The notes under the pieces were generated by a model. The model had not been told where the DNA came from. It ran no database searches and saw only the letters and a program-made list of their open reading frames with translations. The position numbers were made by a program, and so were the translations under genes. From Lantana camara (lineage: Eukaryota; Streptophyta; Magnoliopsida; Lamiales; Verbenaceae), in the NCBI GenBank assembly GCA_037501455.1, contig CM074864.1, forward strand, positions 55,867,001-55,931,000: a stretch of DNA of 64,000 bases, in the 5' to 3' direction. Within the stretch, counting starts at the first letter, position 1. Every line of letters begins with the position of its first letter. Below, in pieces: positions 1 to 11,788 of the stretch.

Positions 1-1314
1 CAACCAACATCATATCATGATCTCCGGTTATCTTGAAGTCTCTCAACCTACTCTTTCTAGGACATCCCTATAGCTTGTCCAATTCAAATCCCTGCTTCTC
101 CGCATCTTTCTCTTGTATTTAAGATCCGCTGAAAAGGTACTCCTTGGATTCACCACGTGTCACGCCCTAGTATTCCCTTTTTCATAATCTCCATCGTTCG
201 TTAATCCTATAGAGCTCATGATCCCAATTCTTTTGTATCCATGGAATTAATATCTTGGTCTCTTCCTAATTCCAGTAATCGGTCTCCCGTTATTGTTTTG
301 AATCTTCATCTAGTTGTCACTTCGAGGGGAGTCCCCTAGTTTCACTCTTTATGAATTCGAATTGCTTGTATGACTCGTTCTATACTTACACTTAAATACA
401 TAATTTCCTTCCATAACTCTTTACCTTTCTTTATCGTTTCCATTTACTGCTTCATATCTCCCAATTCGAGCGCATAACACGACAATTCAGCTTGGATCTG
501 GAAAATGAACTCCAATCCATACCAAAAATAGAACTTCCCGCAACTTGGCTTTCTATAGACTCGGGATCACCATTACTGATCGGTTTTCTTTAACCTTTCC
601 TAACAAGACTTCTTTTTACTCCATATCCGAGGTCTCTCAACTTCCTCCTCTTCTCCCTATGGCCCGAGCTTGACTTCTAACGGATTGGTATAATTGAAGA
701 CTCTTCTTTAGTGGTTCGTATTACTTATTATCCGTTAATTCTAGGATATTCGAACCCTCTTTATTAATCTTTGTTACTTATCCCCTTAAAGAATTTTAGT
801 TTACCTTTAGTCCTCTTGAAGCTCATAACCTCATCATTGGTCTGGATCCCAAATTAAAACATTTCTAAGATCTTTCCTTTGCTCTCTTCTTGAGTTAGAT
901 GATCCCATGGAACTCGATTAAAATTACCCTAGGACTGGGAGTTATTCATTTACCTTCTAGGAATTGAGTTCAAATACTTGTTCCCGGATTGTAGTTTCAA
1001 TGCTTCCCTTAACATTCTCTTGATTAATCCTCATTAAGGCATTCTTTCCTTCCCGTATCACCTTCACCTTCTTTTTACTCCAGTTTTCATCACCATGAGG
1101 AAACTCCACTCGAAGATGTAGAGATCTCATACATATTAGCACGAAGACATCAAACTCATCATGCTAGGTTAGATTTTCTTATGCTATGTGCCACATTATC
1201 ACCCAATTACACAAGAAAACAACAAGTAATAACAGTCTAAAACAGACATCATAAATACATATAAAAGTGCGATGCAAGATGAATGCTCGTGCTATGAATA
1301 CGGTTACCTCTCGG
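1..1314. other. Unassigned, possibly decayed retroelement interior
   Basis: No gene can be supported here. The stretch lies on the gag-to-pol side of the minus-strand gypsy element whose LTR is at 2249-5487, so it should be that element's interior, but I see no protease or reverse transcriptase motif. A 61-codon minus-strand frame at 957-1142 is lysine-rich and unrecognised. The element's other LTR, if it exists, is left of the window. Confidence 0.4.
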
Positions 1315-1940
1315 CTCTCTTGGGTCTCAATCGATCGCACGTATCCAACTTATGCTTTGGCGATCCACACCCATAAAAACACCCTAACCTTTTCCAGCAA
1401 TTCTCATAGATATGGGTAGTGCTTTTGCAATGAGCGTACGGAGGTTGTTCTGGTAGTTGAGCCCCTTTCATCTTCTTATTCTTGTTTGAGCTCGATTGAC
1501 TAAACCCTCAGCTCCATTTCAATCCCGACCCCGAACTGCTCCCTAATTCAAATCTTCCCGCCATGTTCTTTCGCTGTAGTTCCTTCGACTCGATTTTTAG
1601 AGCTCTCCTCGTGGACTCGAGCCACTCATTTGGTTGAGTTCCGGGCTTATTGTCCTTGAGGTCTCTTCTAATCCCATCCATAAATCGGGCCAACCTTTTG
1701 ACTTCTTTAGCTCTTCTTTTATCATTTTAGGGACATGCATCAATCTTGTGGTCGGGAGCACCGCACCTGAAACAGGTTCCCAACCGCTTTCTACAATCGC
1801 CATAGGTGTGATTTGGCCCTTTATAATAGGCACATAGAAATTGCACTTCAGGTAAGGGTGTACTCGAGGAGGCCTGAGAATCTCTTGTGGGGAATCGAGG
1901 TGTTTTTCCGTACATCTTGATAGATAGGGAGAACAATTGG
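1315..1940 (-). pseudogene. Ty3/gypsy gag remnant with two zinc-knuckle blocks
   Basis: Minus-strand gag debris. At about 1727-1842 there is a cysteine/histidine block ending in CFRCGAPDHKIDACP, a CX2CX4HX4C zinc knuckle of the kind that binds retroelement RNA. After a gag-like stretch (RFMDGIRRDLKD, with ALKIESKE further on, 1508-1693) a second diverged block appears at about 1330-1450, ending CGSPKHKLDTC. Both blocks share the KRLG spacer, so this looks like an internal duplication. Stops separate the pieces and the gene is dead. It lies about 0.3 kb downstream, on the minus strand, of the primer site of the element at 2249-5487. Confidence 0.65.
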
Positions 1941-2222
1941 TTGCCTTAGTTGTCTATATGATTTGGTAAAAGGCGTTAACCTGAAATACACAACTAGGTG
2001 AAATATAATGCATGCGGTTAATAAGTGATTATGACACGTAATTAAAGTAATAAACGCAAGTAAAACACAAGAATGCGACAATTAATAAATTGAAAGCAAA
2101 ATTTTAAACACATAATTCAAGAAGTTTCATATGACTTAATGTAATGCACACGTTGTCACGTTGTTCCTAAGCCGTACGACCTAGACTCGATACAACACGA
2201 CACTAGAACTCCGGTTTTGCAA

Positions 2223-2240
2223 CCTGGACCTCTGATGCAA
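2223..2240 (-). other. Degenerate primer-binding site, initiator Met tRNA type
   Basis: Read on the minus strand, the bases just inside the LTR contain TTGCATCAGAGGTCCAGG. This is a mutated form of the TGGTATCAGAGC site complementary to the 3' end of initiator methionine tRNA, used by many plant gypsy and copia elements. Its position eight bases from the LTR edge at 2249 fits minus-strand DNA priming and fixes the element's orientation. Confidence 0.6.
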
Positions 2241-2248
2241 CTTTAGGA

Positions 2249-5200
2249 TGTGACGCCTGGAGTGACGAGCCACCACATTCCCCGCACCTAAACCCGAATC
2301 CAAATATAAAATAGAAGTCCATACATGAATCCGAGCCTAACCGAACGGGGACCTACACGCACACACTAGGCTCAGAGGGGCTAGAACACTGACAGAGTGC
2401 TTAAAAGTAATGAAATAAAACCACTAGGATTAGCAAAAGACATATACAATGGCCACACCGCCCCAAAAGTAATCCAATATTTACATCGAGTGCTCAAAGT
2501 ATAAACTTATACATATACAAATCATAAGTATTTAAAGATGCATGTATGGGATGCTGACTCGACCCAAGCTAACTAATGCAACACGACCACACAATCCCCT
2601 CTTAGCTCGAGCAGACCTGCAACTAGAGGAGGGAAAAAGAGAGGTGTCAGTCACAACTTGACTGAGTGAGGGAGCTAACGCATACCCACACACTATATAA
2701 ATATAGAACAAGCACATATTAATCAAAGGATTATGAACCGGGAATAGGGTCTTGCACACCAAACCAATTTTCAAAATAAACTAATACATTTCATAATCAA
2801 AACAAACGCACTAGAATTAAAGAAAACTCCTATCCCGTTTCATAATCAATGAATCAAACAAAAGCTTGGCGAGTACGAGCACTTAACCCTTACTCTTCTA
2901 TAACGTAAGAAAACCAAGAAAACCATAAATCATAAACAATCCATCCCCAACAACCACGGTGTTTCGGGAGTCAAACCCTCTCGACCTAATTACCAATGCA
3001 CATGGGGTAGCTATCCCACGATGTGCTTGAAGCACCACGCCTCCTCAACCTCCAAGAGTCGCACGTGAGTACTCCAAATGGAGATCGTGCACAGGCTTAA
3101 CCCGACGGCGCTTGCTGTCCCGGGTGTCCTTACCCATGTCTCTGGGGCCCAATTATAACCAATTATCTCATTAAACTTACTTAACTCACTACGGAATTAA
3201 ACGTAACTTACGTACCTTATATAACATACCTTACCTTACAACTTGGCATATGCGATACGCATACCTCTCCGTGTCTTCCTTAGCAATAAGATTTTGAAGT
3301 AGATCCTAGCTTGCGTGACGACACAAGGTTTGGAGCATAGCCTCATTGTAAAACATTTTCAAGCTTATATACGCTCATACTTATAGTTCAGAATGTTTAA
3401 ACATAAGATAAGGTCATAAACATATCATAAGGCACGTATCCAATGTATAAATATATAGTATAATCGCATGCGGGTGAGAAAATCATAACATTTAGGCTAT
3501 AGGTCCCTTATCTAAAAGGAAAAGATCCTAAACCTCACCTTGCAGCAAAAGTAGAGTGAAACCGGGCAAAACGAACAAAGAAATACTTAAACCTCGTGTT
3601 CACAAACGTCCGAAAGAGGCTCTGAAACAAAAGAAGGCAAGACCCGAGACTTAGACTCAATCATGAACCAAATAGACACCCGACAATGCTCATGAATGCA
3701 AATGAAATGCAAGAAATTTCCACTTAAAGCGTTCAAGTTCAAGTCACGTAAAACTCTTATCAAATAAATTTATAAAATTAATACAAGACATTTAACATAA
3801 AGTATAACACGTTCACAAAGCACGTAAGTCATAAGCGAACAAATAAAAGGCATAGGATAGAATTTAGAGAAGCATGTAAGCCATGCACACGAGATCGAAT
3901 TAATTAGGATCATATTATATAAAACTAATTCAACTAAAATAGTAATTAAATACACAACATATTTAATAACATAAAACCATATATATATATATATATATAT
4001 ACATGCAACAATCATGACAAAGCCATGCAAACAATCACCACTTAATACATATAATATATATACACCATGCACGATCATAATATAGCAAAGTTGAAAGGAA
4101 AAATACATGGGAAAGGAAAACGAATAGCAAACAACAAGTAAAAGCTGTTGCCAGAGCTGCAACGCCGCTACTGAAAAATAGCTAAGAAGCTCCACGACAG
4201 GAACTCAGAAGCGCCACTGGACCATTGGCGCGGCCGCGATAAGGAAACAGTTCAGCAGCTGCGAGGCCGAGCCACTGCTTGCAGTAGGAAAAAAAACGCA
4301 GCAACAACAACTGTTAGAACGAAAGGGAAAGCAAGGGAAACAGGGCAGGAGATGAGCAAGATTAAGCAGCAATAAGACACCAAAAACTCCACAAATTCAG
4401 CAGCAAAACTGATGCATTTCAGTTCCTCAAGTAGCACGTAGCAGCAAGCATGAAATAACAACCAATCCCAAGTTAAAAAAATAAAAAAAGAAAAACTCAC
4501 ATATATTGATGGCAACTTAATACTCACCTAACTACCAACAATCTTAGGTTCATATAACACTAAATGAAGCTCAAATGATCATATATCATGCATCAATTCA
4601 AGAAAAACATCAAGGAAGCCATATGATTAAAAAATGAGCATAATACCTAACTATTCATGTCATGCCTTGAAACCATATCCAACCTAAGTTAAAATCTGAA
4701 ATTTATGGATAAAAATGATCACATAAGCATGTAGATATCAAATATAAACTTACCTCTTGAAGATGATGGAGGAAAATGAAGATTGGAGCTCAAAAATCCC
4801 CTTGGGTTGAGAGTGGCGAAAATCGAACTGCTGGTGCTCCAAAACTCAGATTTCTCTCCTTCTTGTGGTGTTTGGATCGAGATGAAAATAGAAAAAGGTG
4901 ATAAAGGACTGATTTGGTGAGAAGTGGGTCTAAGTTTCATGTGAAAAGGTTAAAAGATGAGGGACTAATGTGCAATTTAGTGAAAGGTGGTCAAATAGGC
5001 GCGAGTCAGTTTTCCAAGCCAAATTCGGAGTATCGAACGAGCTTAAAAAATATATGAGGCTAGGTTCTTTAGCTTGCAAATCTCGTTATGAGTCCGGCAT
5101 CACTTTCAAAATTCGAATCCGAATTCCCGACCTCAAGACATGACCTCCGGAATCCGAGGCGCGCTAAAGCTCGTTAGGCCCTCGAATTCCCAAACAAAAA

Positions 5201-5487
5201 GAAATGGTCTCCGACCAATTTAAATAAATATTAAACAAATAAAATAAACACGTAAATGAGTTAAGGAATCATATAATTCAAGTATATCACATAATCACAA
5301 AGTTTGGGAATTAAAATCGAGTAAGAGAAATTAAATATGAAAATTAAAACGTAAAACTCAAACGTTCAGGGTATAAAATCGCTTAAATCATTAAATAAAC
5401 ATATAAATTAAATCGAAAAGGAAATAAAACATCGGTAAACCCTCAAGGGACGTCATACCTGACTTGCCGAAGAAACGGGGTGTCACA
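2249..5487 (-). mobile_element. Long LTR of a minus-strand Ty3/gypsy element (Tekay/Del-like)
   Basis: On the minus strand the LTR opens TGTGACACCCC at 5487 and closes GGCGTCACA at 2249 (3239 bp), followed by a primer site and gag remnant, so it is the 5' LTR. Its ends, and an internal block (CTCACTCAGTCAAG...GACTGACACCTC...GCAGGT near 2610-2670), match the arrangement in the solo LTR at 9011-14036, so the two are related families. Length and primer type suggest the Tekay/Del lineage, but no chromodomain is in view. It carries an AT dinucleotide run at 3979-4001. It interrupts the antisense gene of Tat3 at 5488. The partner LTR is outside the window. Confidence 0.75.
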
Positions 5488-6772
5488 ATGGGGCCTCCAG
5501 ATCGATCTCCCCACTCGGAGGTACCCCTCTTTTTGTTGGGGCGTCAGCTGTCCTCTTCTCGAGGATCTTGGGCAACACCTCGACCGTGGCGTTGTTTGCA
5601 GCGTTGATCTCTGCCTCGATCGGAGGAGGCTGCTTCTTCTTCTCCGCCGCTTTCTTCACGTCGGCCATCTCCTTCCTTCGAGCAGCCAAGGTAGCAGACA
5701 TTATATATTTCTCTGCAGAGGAAAATCCATACGATCAAACAGTTGTAAACAGTAATAATAAAAGAAAACAAGGAAATGAAAGTTGAGCAACTGCTTCGAA
5801 GGAATCCACTCGATATACCAGGGTCGAAATACTTGCGGACCCCTGGAGCCATTCCCAACTCGATAAGCATTTGAGGGTTGATCATATTCTTCGACTCCAT
5901 ACTCTCTAAATCCCTCAAAGCCGACATCAATGTGTTCGGCCATCCCTGATTTCCAAACTCCCCTTCTCACTCTCGATGAAAACGAACCTCTACTTCCAAC
6001 CCTTGCCGTTCGAGCTAGTTCGAGATCTCACCAGTCGATAATTTTTCTTCGACTGCAATTGAATGTACCCCAGGCCAGCTACTAAGGTCTCAGTCATCAG
6101 AGAAGCTTGGAAAACCTTCGATAGGCAGAAAACATTTGTCCTCATTCCTAGGCACTTCAACAGAGCCCTTAGCCCATTCACCATTGCATACGAGTTGGGC
6201 ATCAACTGGAGCAGACTGATCCTAAGGGTATTGAAGAACTCGAGCATCTCCTCAGCAATAGGCCCTCGAAAACCATTTTCGACCGCCTTGTAATTTACGG
6301 CTTTGCAATTCTCCGGCGGATTCGCCATTCGGTCCCCTGCCTTGGGTTTAATAACCTTATAACCCCCAAATTCAGGAACTCCTTCGAATAGCCAATCCTG
6401 AATTTCTCTGACTTTGTCCCAAGAAATATTGGGAGTAATAACTCGAGGATCTTTTGTCAATTGACCCTCCGGTTCGATGTTGGCCTCCTCTTCATCCTCT
6501 TCGCTCTCTTCCTCTTGTTGACCAGATGTCGATGCCTCTTCATCCATATGTCGAGGTACGATAATCTCTTCCAATTCTATCTTAGCTGGCGGGTCGGATA
6601 ACCCCATAACGTCGACCTCCTCGTCTCCCCCTTAAGGATTTGTCGATGTAGTCTCTATAGTGGCCCATAAGGTTGACGAGTCTGAACTCGAATCCGAACA
6701 GGAGCTCAATCCCACACTCACGGCTCCCACATCCATCTCCACAGGCTCGATCTCCCTTCGATTTGTCGACAT
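5488..6772 (-). pseudogene. Antisense accessory gene of Tat3, Transposase_28-like
   Basis: The coding sequence starts at the ATG at 6772, directly after a splice-acceptor-like TTGTAG. It has an acidic N-terminal part (EEESEEDEEEANIEPEG) and then a block at about 6060-6460 containing AVENGFRGPIAEEMLEFFN. The order and spacing parallel the Tat2 antisense protein (40100-40830), which resembles the 'putative gypsy type transposon' family. A probable 106-base intron (5713-5818, GTATAT...CTGCAG) precedes a lysine-rich, coil-prone exon. Breaks: TAA near 6633-6635, a stop near 5990 and a frame change before 5930. It is cut at 5488 by an LTR insertion. Function unknown; the family assignment is by eye. 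Confidence 0.55.
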
Positions 6773-7090
6773 CCTACAATTGACAGAAGATACTAAAACT
6801 TACGCTTTATTGGAAGTGGATTCAAACAAATCGAGAGAGAAGGAGCCTTCGAAGAGGAAAGTGTTAAACCTCTCCCTCGAAGCAGTCGAAAAATAAAACA
6901 GATAGATGGAGTAAATTGAGATAAGGGTCGAAAGCAGTACCTTTGTGTGTTTGAAAACTAGATGGAATTCGCCTCCACTGGAGTGAACGAGCAAAGGTCG
7001 GTGCACAAAGACGCTGAAATAGCTCGGAGCAGCTCGGACCTCTCTTCAGATTCTTTATGCAAAGTCACAAAATGAATTTACAGAGGGAAC

Positions 7091-7099
7091 TATTTATAG
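7091..7099 (-). promoter_or_regulatory. Candidate TATA box for the Tat3 antisense gene
   Basis: The minus strand reads CTATAAATA here, about 320 bases upstream of the antisense gene's ATG at 6772 and outside the likely LTR. Comparable boxes precede the antisense genes of Tat1 and Tat2. Confidence 0.45.
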
Positions 7100-7139
7100 G
7101 AGTGAACTCGGAGGGAGTCGAGAAGGTGAAACATCACCA

Positions 7140-7714
7140 TGATTACGGCGGGCCCCATCCTCGGGATTTGAAATGCCACTGCCATGTCAGCCCTAGCAGA
7201 TGACATTTCGGAGGGCTTATGACGTGGCTTGGACCCACCTTGCCATCGAACCAATCATCACGCGCCACCTGTCTGGTCGTACATTATGCATCGACCACCA
7301 GGTCGGTTCCCTAGTTACTGCTCCAGAATTTTATTGCCCTAGACCCCGACCGGACGAACAGCTACTCCGATCATGTCGATGATTGCCGACACCTGTCAGC
7401 TTTCCACACCAACACGTCGAGGCGGCCACCTCTCTCTCCACCCTATATAAAAGGCTTTGCATTTATTGCATAGTAAGTTTTTCTCACCTACCATATTTCT
7501 AGCTCAATTATTCGATCACTATCAACTCGGACCTGACTTGAGCGTCGGATGCCAACCCGGGTCTCACCCCCACCTTCCCAGAGTTGGCCTCGAGCTCACG
7601 TTTCCTTCGATCCTTGCAGATTCTGAGTAGTCAGACGCGATTCCCCTAATCAACAAGTAGAGTGTTCGAGTCTGATTTTTAATTAGACCCACCATTGGAA
7701 ATTTGGCTCGATCA
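7140..7714 (+). mobile_element. 3' LTR of Tat3, left edge uncertain
   Basis: The right edge is well marked by the GATCA ending at 7714, after which the sequence becomes AT-rich and unrelated. A TATA box (TATATAAAA, 7444-7452) and a downstream pyrimidine-rich leader fit U3-R-U5 order. The left edge is a guess: TGATTACGG at 7140 would give TGAT/ATCA end symmetry, but no clean polypurine tract precedes it. Confidence 0.45.
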
Positions 7715-9010
7715 GGTGTCAATATAATTAATCCCTAAATCTTGCCAAAACACTTTGAAAGATGGAAAAGAAAAATATGGAAAAGAAAACTATATGCATG
7801 AAATGATATAGATGGTGGTAATTAAATTAAATGAGTTAATTTAAAATTCAAATTACAGAAAGTAATTTTTCAAAATAAATAATAAATATCAATACACATA
7901 TATATATATCTATATATATATTAAAATGTGACAATTCTAATTTTTCTCTTAAATCTTGCCTAAATTTTTTGAAAAATGGAAAATAAAATTGATATGCATG
8001 ATTATTCCAATTGGGGTAATTAAATTACATGAGTAAAATTATTTAATTTATTAAATTGATACATGAACTAAATATTATTCTATTATTTGTTTGAAAATTT
8101 ATTTCACATAATTTAAAATATCATAATTAATTATGAAAATCCTTATTAATTAATTTACTTAGAATGCATATTATATATAATGTTATCTATAAATGTAAAA
8201 AATTATCAGTACCTAATTTATTGCCCCTCTTTGTGATTTTAAAATTTGAAAATTATAATTAATGCTAATTGATTTTATATAGAAATATTTTTTACGTAAT
8301 TAAAGAATATTTATTTACCTACATTATAAATTAAAACTCAGTTCTTCATTTTTATTTATCTTTTGTATTAGTCACTCCATTACATTTCTCTTCTCTTTAC
8401 GTATACACAAATTTCTTTTTAACATATGTTTCTTCCTTTTGCTATTGATTTCTGTTTTTTTTTTTTTTTTTTCATATTTGGTTGTTGTTGTTTGTAAACC
8501 TTTCATGTTATTTTTTTTTTCAATTTTTATTTCTTAGAGTTTACGTTATAACCATTGGTTGTTTTGTTTATTTGATGTAATTTAACTTATTGTGTTTAGA
8601 AATATATTTATTTATATCTTCTGGGTTTTTTTTAATATTTATTGTTAGTTTTCTTTGATGTTTTCCTTTATTATTTTAATATACAATATTTATTATTTTG
8701 TTTATTTGGAGAGATTTCATGGAATTTTTTTAATATGACCAATGATATATCACTTCTTATTGAGCGTCCGAATCATGTTTATGCAACTACATATTTCAGG
8801 CGGCAGATTTCAAGTTTGAATGGTGTAAGAGTTATTTATTTTATTTGAATTCTTTTAATCCTTTTTTTATATTATTATTATTTTATAATTTTTTTAAAGG
8901 TATTGACAATAAAATAGAAAAATGTATGTTGAGTTTGTTAACGTATGTTTTTTTATGCATTTATATATATATATATATATTATTCTAAAGGTTTATATAT
9001 ATATTGTTCT
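7715..9010. other. AT-rich intergenic DNA with a diverged duplication
   Basis: No gene is supported. Two diverged copies of about 120 bases are recognisable at about 7735-7860 and 7950-8060. Both start AATCTTGCC and share a ...GGTAATTAAATTA... segment. Poly-T runs lie near 8456-8472 and a TA run near 8958-8980. The last five bases, GTTCT (9006-9010), are the left target duplication of the solo LTR that follows. Confidence 0.5.
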
Positions 9011-9428
9011 TGTAACGCCCCAATTTCCAGACGTTCAGGTAAGCACGCCACGAGCGGGTCTTCGGGAGTTGGGGGAATTTAATTTAATCATTTCATTCAA
9101 TTATTTACAACCTTCATCATGTTATATACATTACATCTCTATGCATTTATATGAATTGTTATTAATGTGAGTTATATGAACTAAGTGATATATATGATCT
9201 AATTGTATTAAATGGCCTTAATTGCTCTTCTGTGTAAATTCATGGACTTAATTGCATTTCATGACTTGGGAGGTTATATGACTATTGTGTAGAAATGGAA
9301 CTCAATTGCATGAATTTAAATTCATGAAGGACTTATGTGCAAAAAGTGTTGAGTCATGCATATATTTGCAAGACTTTTGGCATATATTTTCATCTCTCCC
9401 ACATTCCATTCATTTCATCATAGTTCAT

Positions 9429-9467
9429 CAAAAAAAAAAAAAAAAACCACACACACACACACACACT
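9429..9467. repeat. Poly-A plus CA microsatellite
   Basis: A run of about 18 A residues is followed directly by about ten CA units inside the solo gypsy LTR. It is a simple-sequence tract and a likely length-variable marker. Confidence 0.85.
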
Positions 9468-11788
9468 CAATTTCGGTATTTACACCAAGAAGAGAAGAGG
9501 AAGAGTTCATCTCAATTTCAAGCTATAATTAATTTGAAGAAGTCTTGAAGCTAGAAGCATCATCATCATTATCTCTTCACTTCATCTCATTTCTTGCTTG
9601 AATTCAAGGTAAACATGGAATTGGATGAATCTTTTATTTGGTGAATGAGTAGGGTTCATGAGTTATATGATGAATTCTTGCAATATTTGAGCTATGAGCA
9701 TGATTAGGATGATTAGAATGGAAGTTTGCATGAATACCTTGAAGTATATGGAAGTTGGAAGCATGTATATATATGGGGTTTTGAATGATGAATTCTTGAT
9801 GATTGATGCATGTTTCATGGTTTATATGCTACCTAAATGATGTCTTTGAGTTATATACATGTTATATGATTGTTTTGGAGCATTTTGGTTGAGTTTGCTT
9901 TGGGTTTTCATTCCTTTTCTTTCTTCTCCGAAGCTACCCCTGTTTTGCCCCTTTTTGTGCATAAAAAGTGCCCGGGCGGGTACTTTTGTGCCGAAAAGCT
10001 TCTGGACAGCTTTGCCCGGTCGGGGAACTTTTCCCTTGAATTTTACCTGGCCGGGTACTCCCTCATCCGAACTCCGATTGACCTGATTTTTGAACCGTTG
10101 GAAACCTATTGAAGTCTAGAACAACCTACACTTGGAATAATCTTAATATGTTTTCCCATTTGTGAGTTATGATCAATTCTTTTTGGTGTCGCTGGTTTCC
10201 GGACAAACTACACTCGCCCAAATTCAACCGTTCGCCATTTTCTCCTCGCTTTGAATTAGAAAACGAGCCATATATCCTTGGAAAGCCCTTTCTGTCTAGT
10301 TTCATTTAAAACAAACAAAAATCAATTCCAACTTCTAAAACTCAAGATATTTCCATTTTCCTACAGCTTGTGCGTTTTCGAAAATTGTCGGTTTTTGCCA
10401 AACTTCACCAAAACCCTTCTTATTGCATTCCTTTCACTTTCTTGGTTCCCATATGTGACTTACATGAATTTTATGCTTACTTAATTGATAATTTTGCTCC
10501 TATTTGACACTTCTTGATACTTTATTTGGGAATTTGGGCACATTTATAATAGTTATTGATTGTAAACACTTGATTGACATCGCATGATTTTGCCGTTCAT
10601 CTTAAATGGTTAATACGAGTCGAGTCTAGCGTACACTTATCCTTGTTACACAGATCACGGTCCCGGATTCGAGGAGCCCGCTCTTTAGGGTTTCTTTCCA
10701 CTTTTGTTGGTTGGTGAAGGTGAGGTTTTAATTTCTAGTTATGGAACCCTTACAACCCTTACGTGATTTTTGGCCAAAACGTATCTATATATCTATAGTT
10801 TTCGAACCTTATGATTTTCAAATGATTTCATGAAAATGGATTGATTGACGAATTGATTGTTTTGGTGAGTAACTATTATTCACGTTGGGCCCGAGGGTAA
10901 TGTATTGAGCCTACCTGGAAAGCAAGGGCTGAAGGGGTAACTCTTGCACTATCCTCACCGTTGTGGGATCACCTCTGAATCCACCAGGAGGTTTGGTGGA
11001 GGAAGAAATCCCGTGCGTGGGAGTCATTTTCCCGACGTACACCATGATTGGATGGTTGGGTCTTGCAAGCCCGCCATCACCCGGAGGAAGAAGGATTCAT
11101 TGATTGAAATTGCTAATTGTGCACGGAATTGTTTGTATGATCACCTAATCCACTAATAAATTGAAGTATTATACACAGTCGGTGAAAGGTTGGAGATTTG
11201 CCCCCACTCGCCGGGCCACAAATTGATTGTATTGAATTGATAAAATGGATTGGTTGTAACCTCGGGCGATATTATCTCTTCTTTTCTAAATCGTGTTGTT
11301 ATTTTCCAAAATTATTACCCGAGATTATAACTTGTATATATGTCCGCAAATATTTATTTATACCCCTCGCTCAGTCCTTGTTGGACTGACACCTCAACCT
11401 TTCAGCTTTTGCAGGTTCGTGCTAGGCGGGAATTAGAGTCTAGCCTGTCTTTTATTCGGGTCTAGCACTTCACCTTCATATTTTAGCTCATGTATTGATA
11501 CTTCTTATATTTTGTATTATGTCTTACCTAATGTTGGAGGTGATATTGTATTGTATGAAATGTTGGTATCTATTAATAAATATGTAAATATGGTACCTAT
11601 AAGTATTGAATGTTATTGCTTTCGCTTTTATTGATACAATTGTTTAGTGGTATTAATTGAGGGTACCCACCTAGCTTTTGAGTTTTTATTGTCTCCCGTT
11701 CGCTATAGTTTCGGTTCATGTATGAATTGCCCGTTTCATATGTGGATTGAGGCTATAGTGTGGGGGATGTGGCGCCTAGCGTTCCGGG

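Larger units (their letters stand above)
5488..7714 (+). mobile_element. 3' end of a Tat-lineage gypsy element (Tat3), truncated
   Basis: This segment has the same plan as the right part of Tat1 and the left part of Tat2: an accessory gene antisense to the element, its candidate TATA box, then the element's 3' LTR ending at 7714 (TTTGGCTCGATCA). The rest of the element was separated by insertion of the gypsy element whose LTR ends at 5487. The possible target duplication GGTGT (7715-7719) cannot be checked because the left end is missing. Confidence 0.6.

Noticed and set aside
3770..4195. 141-codon minus-strand frame with hydrophobic stretches
   Set aside because: It lies inside an LTR, is built over a TA microsatellite and shows no known domain.
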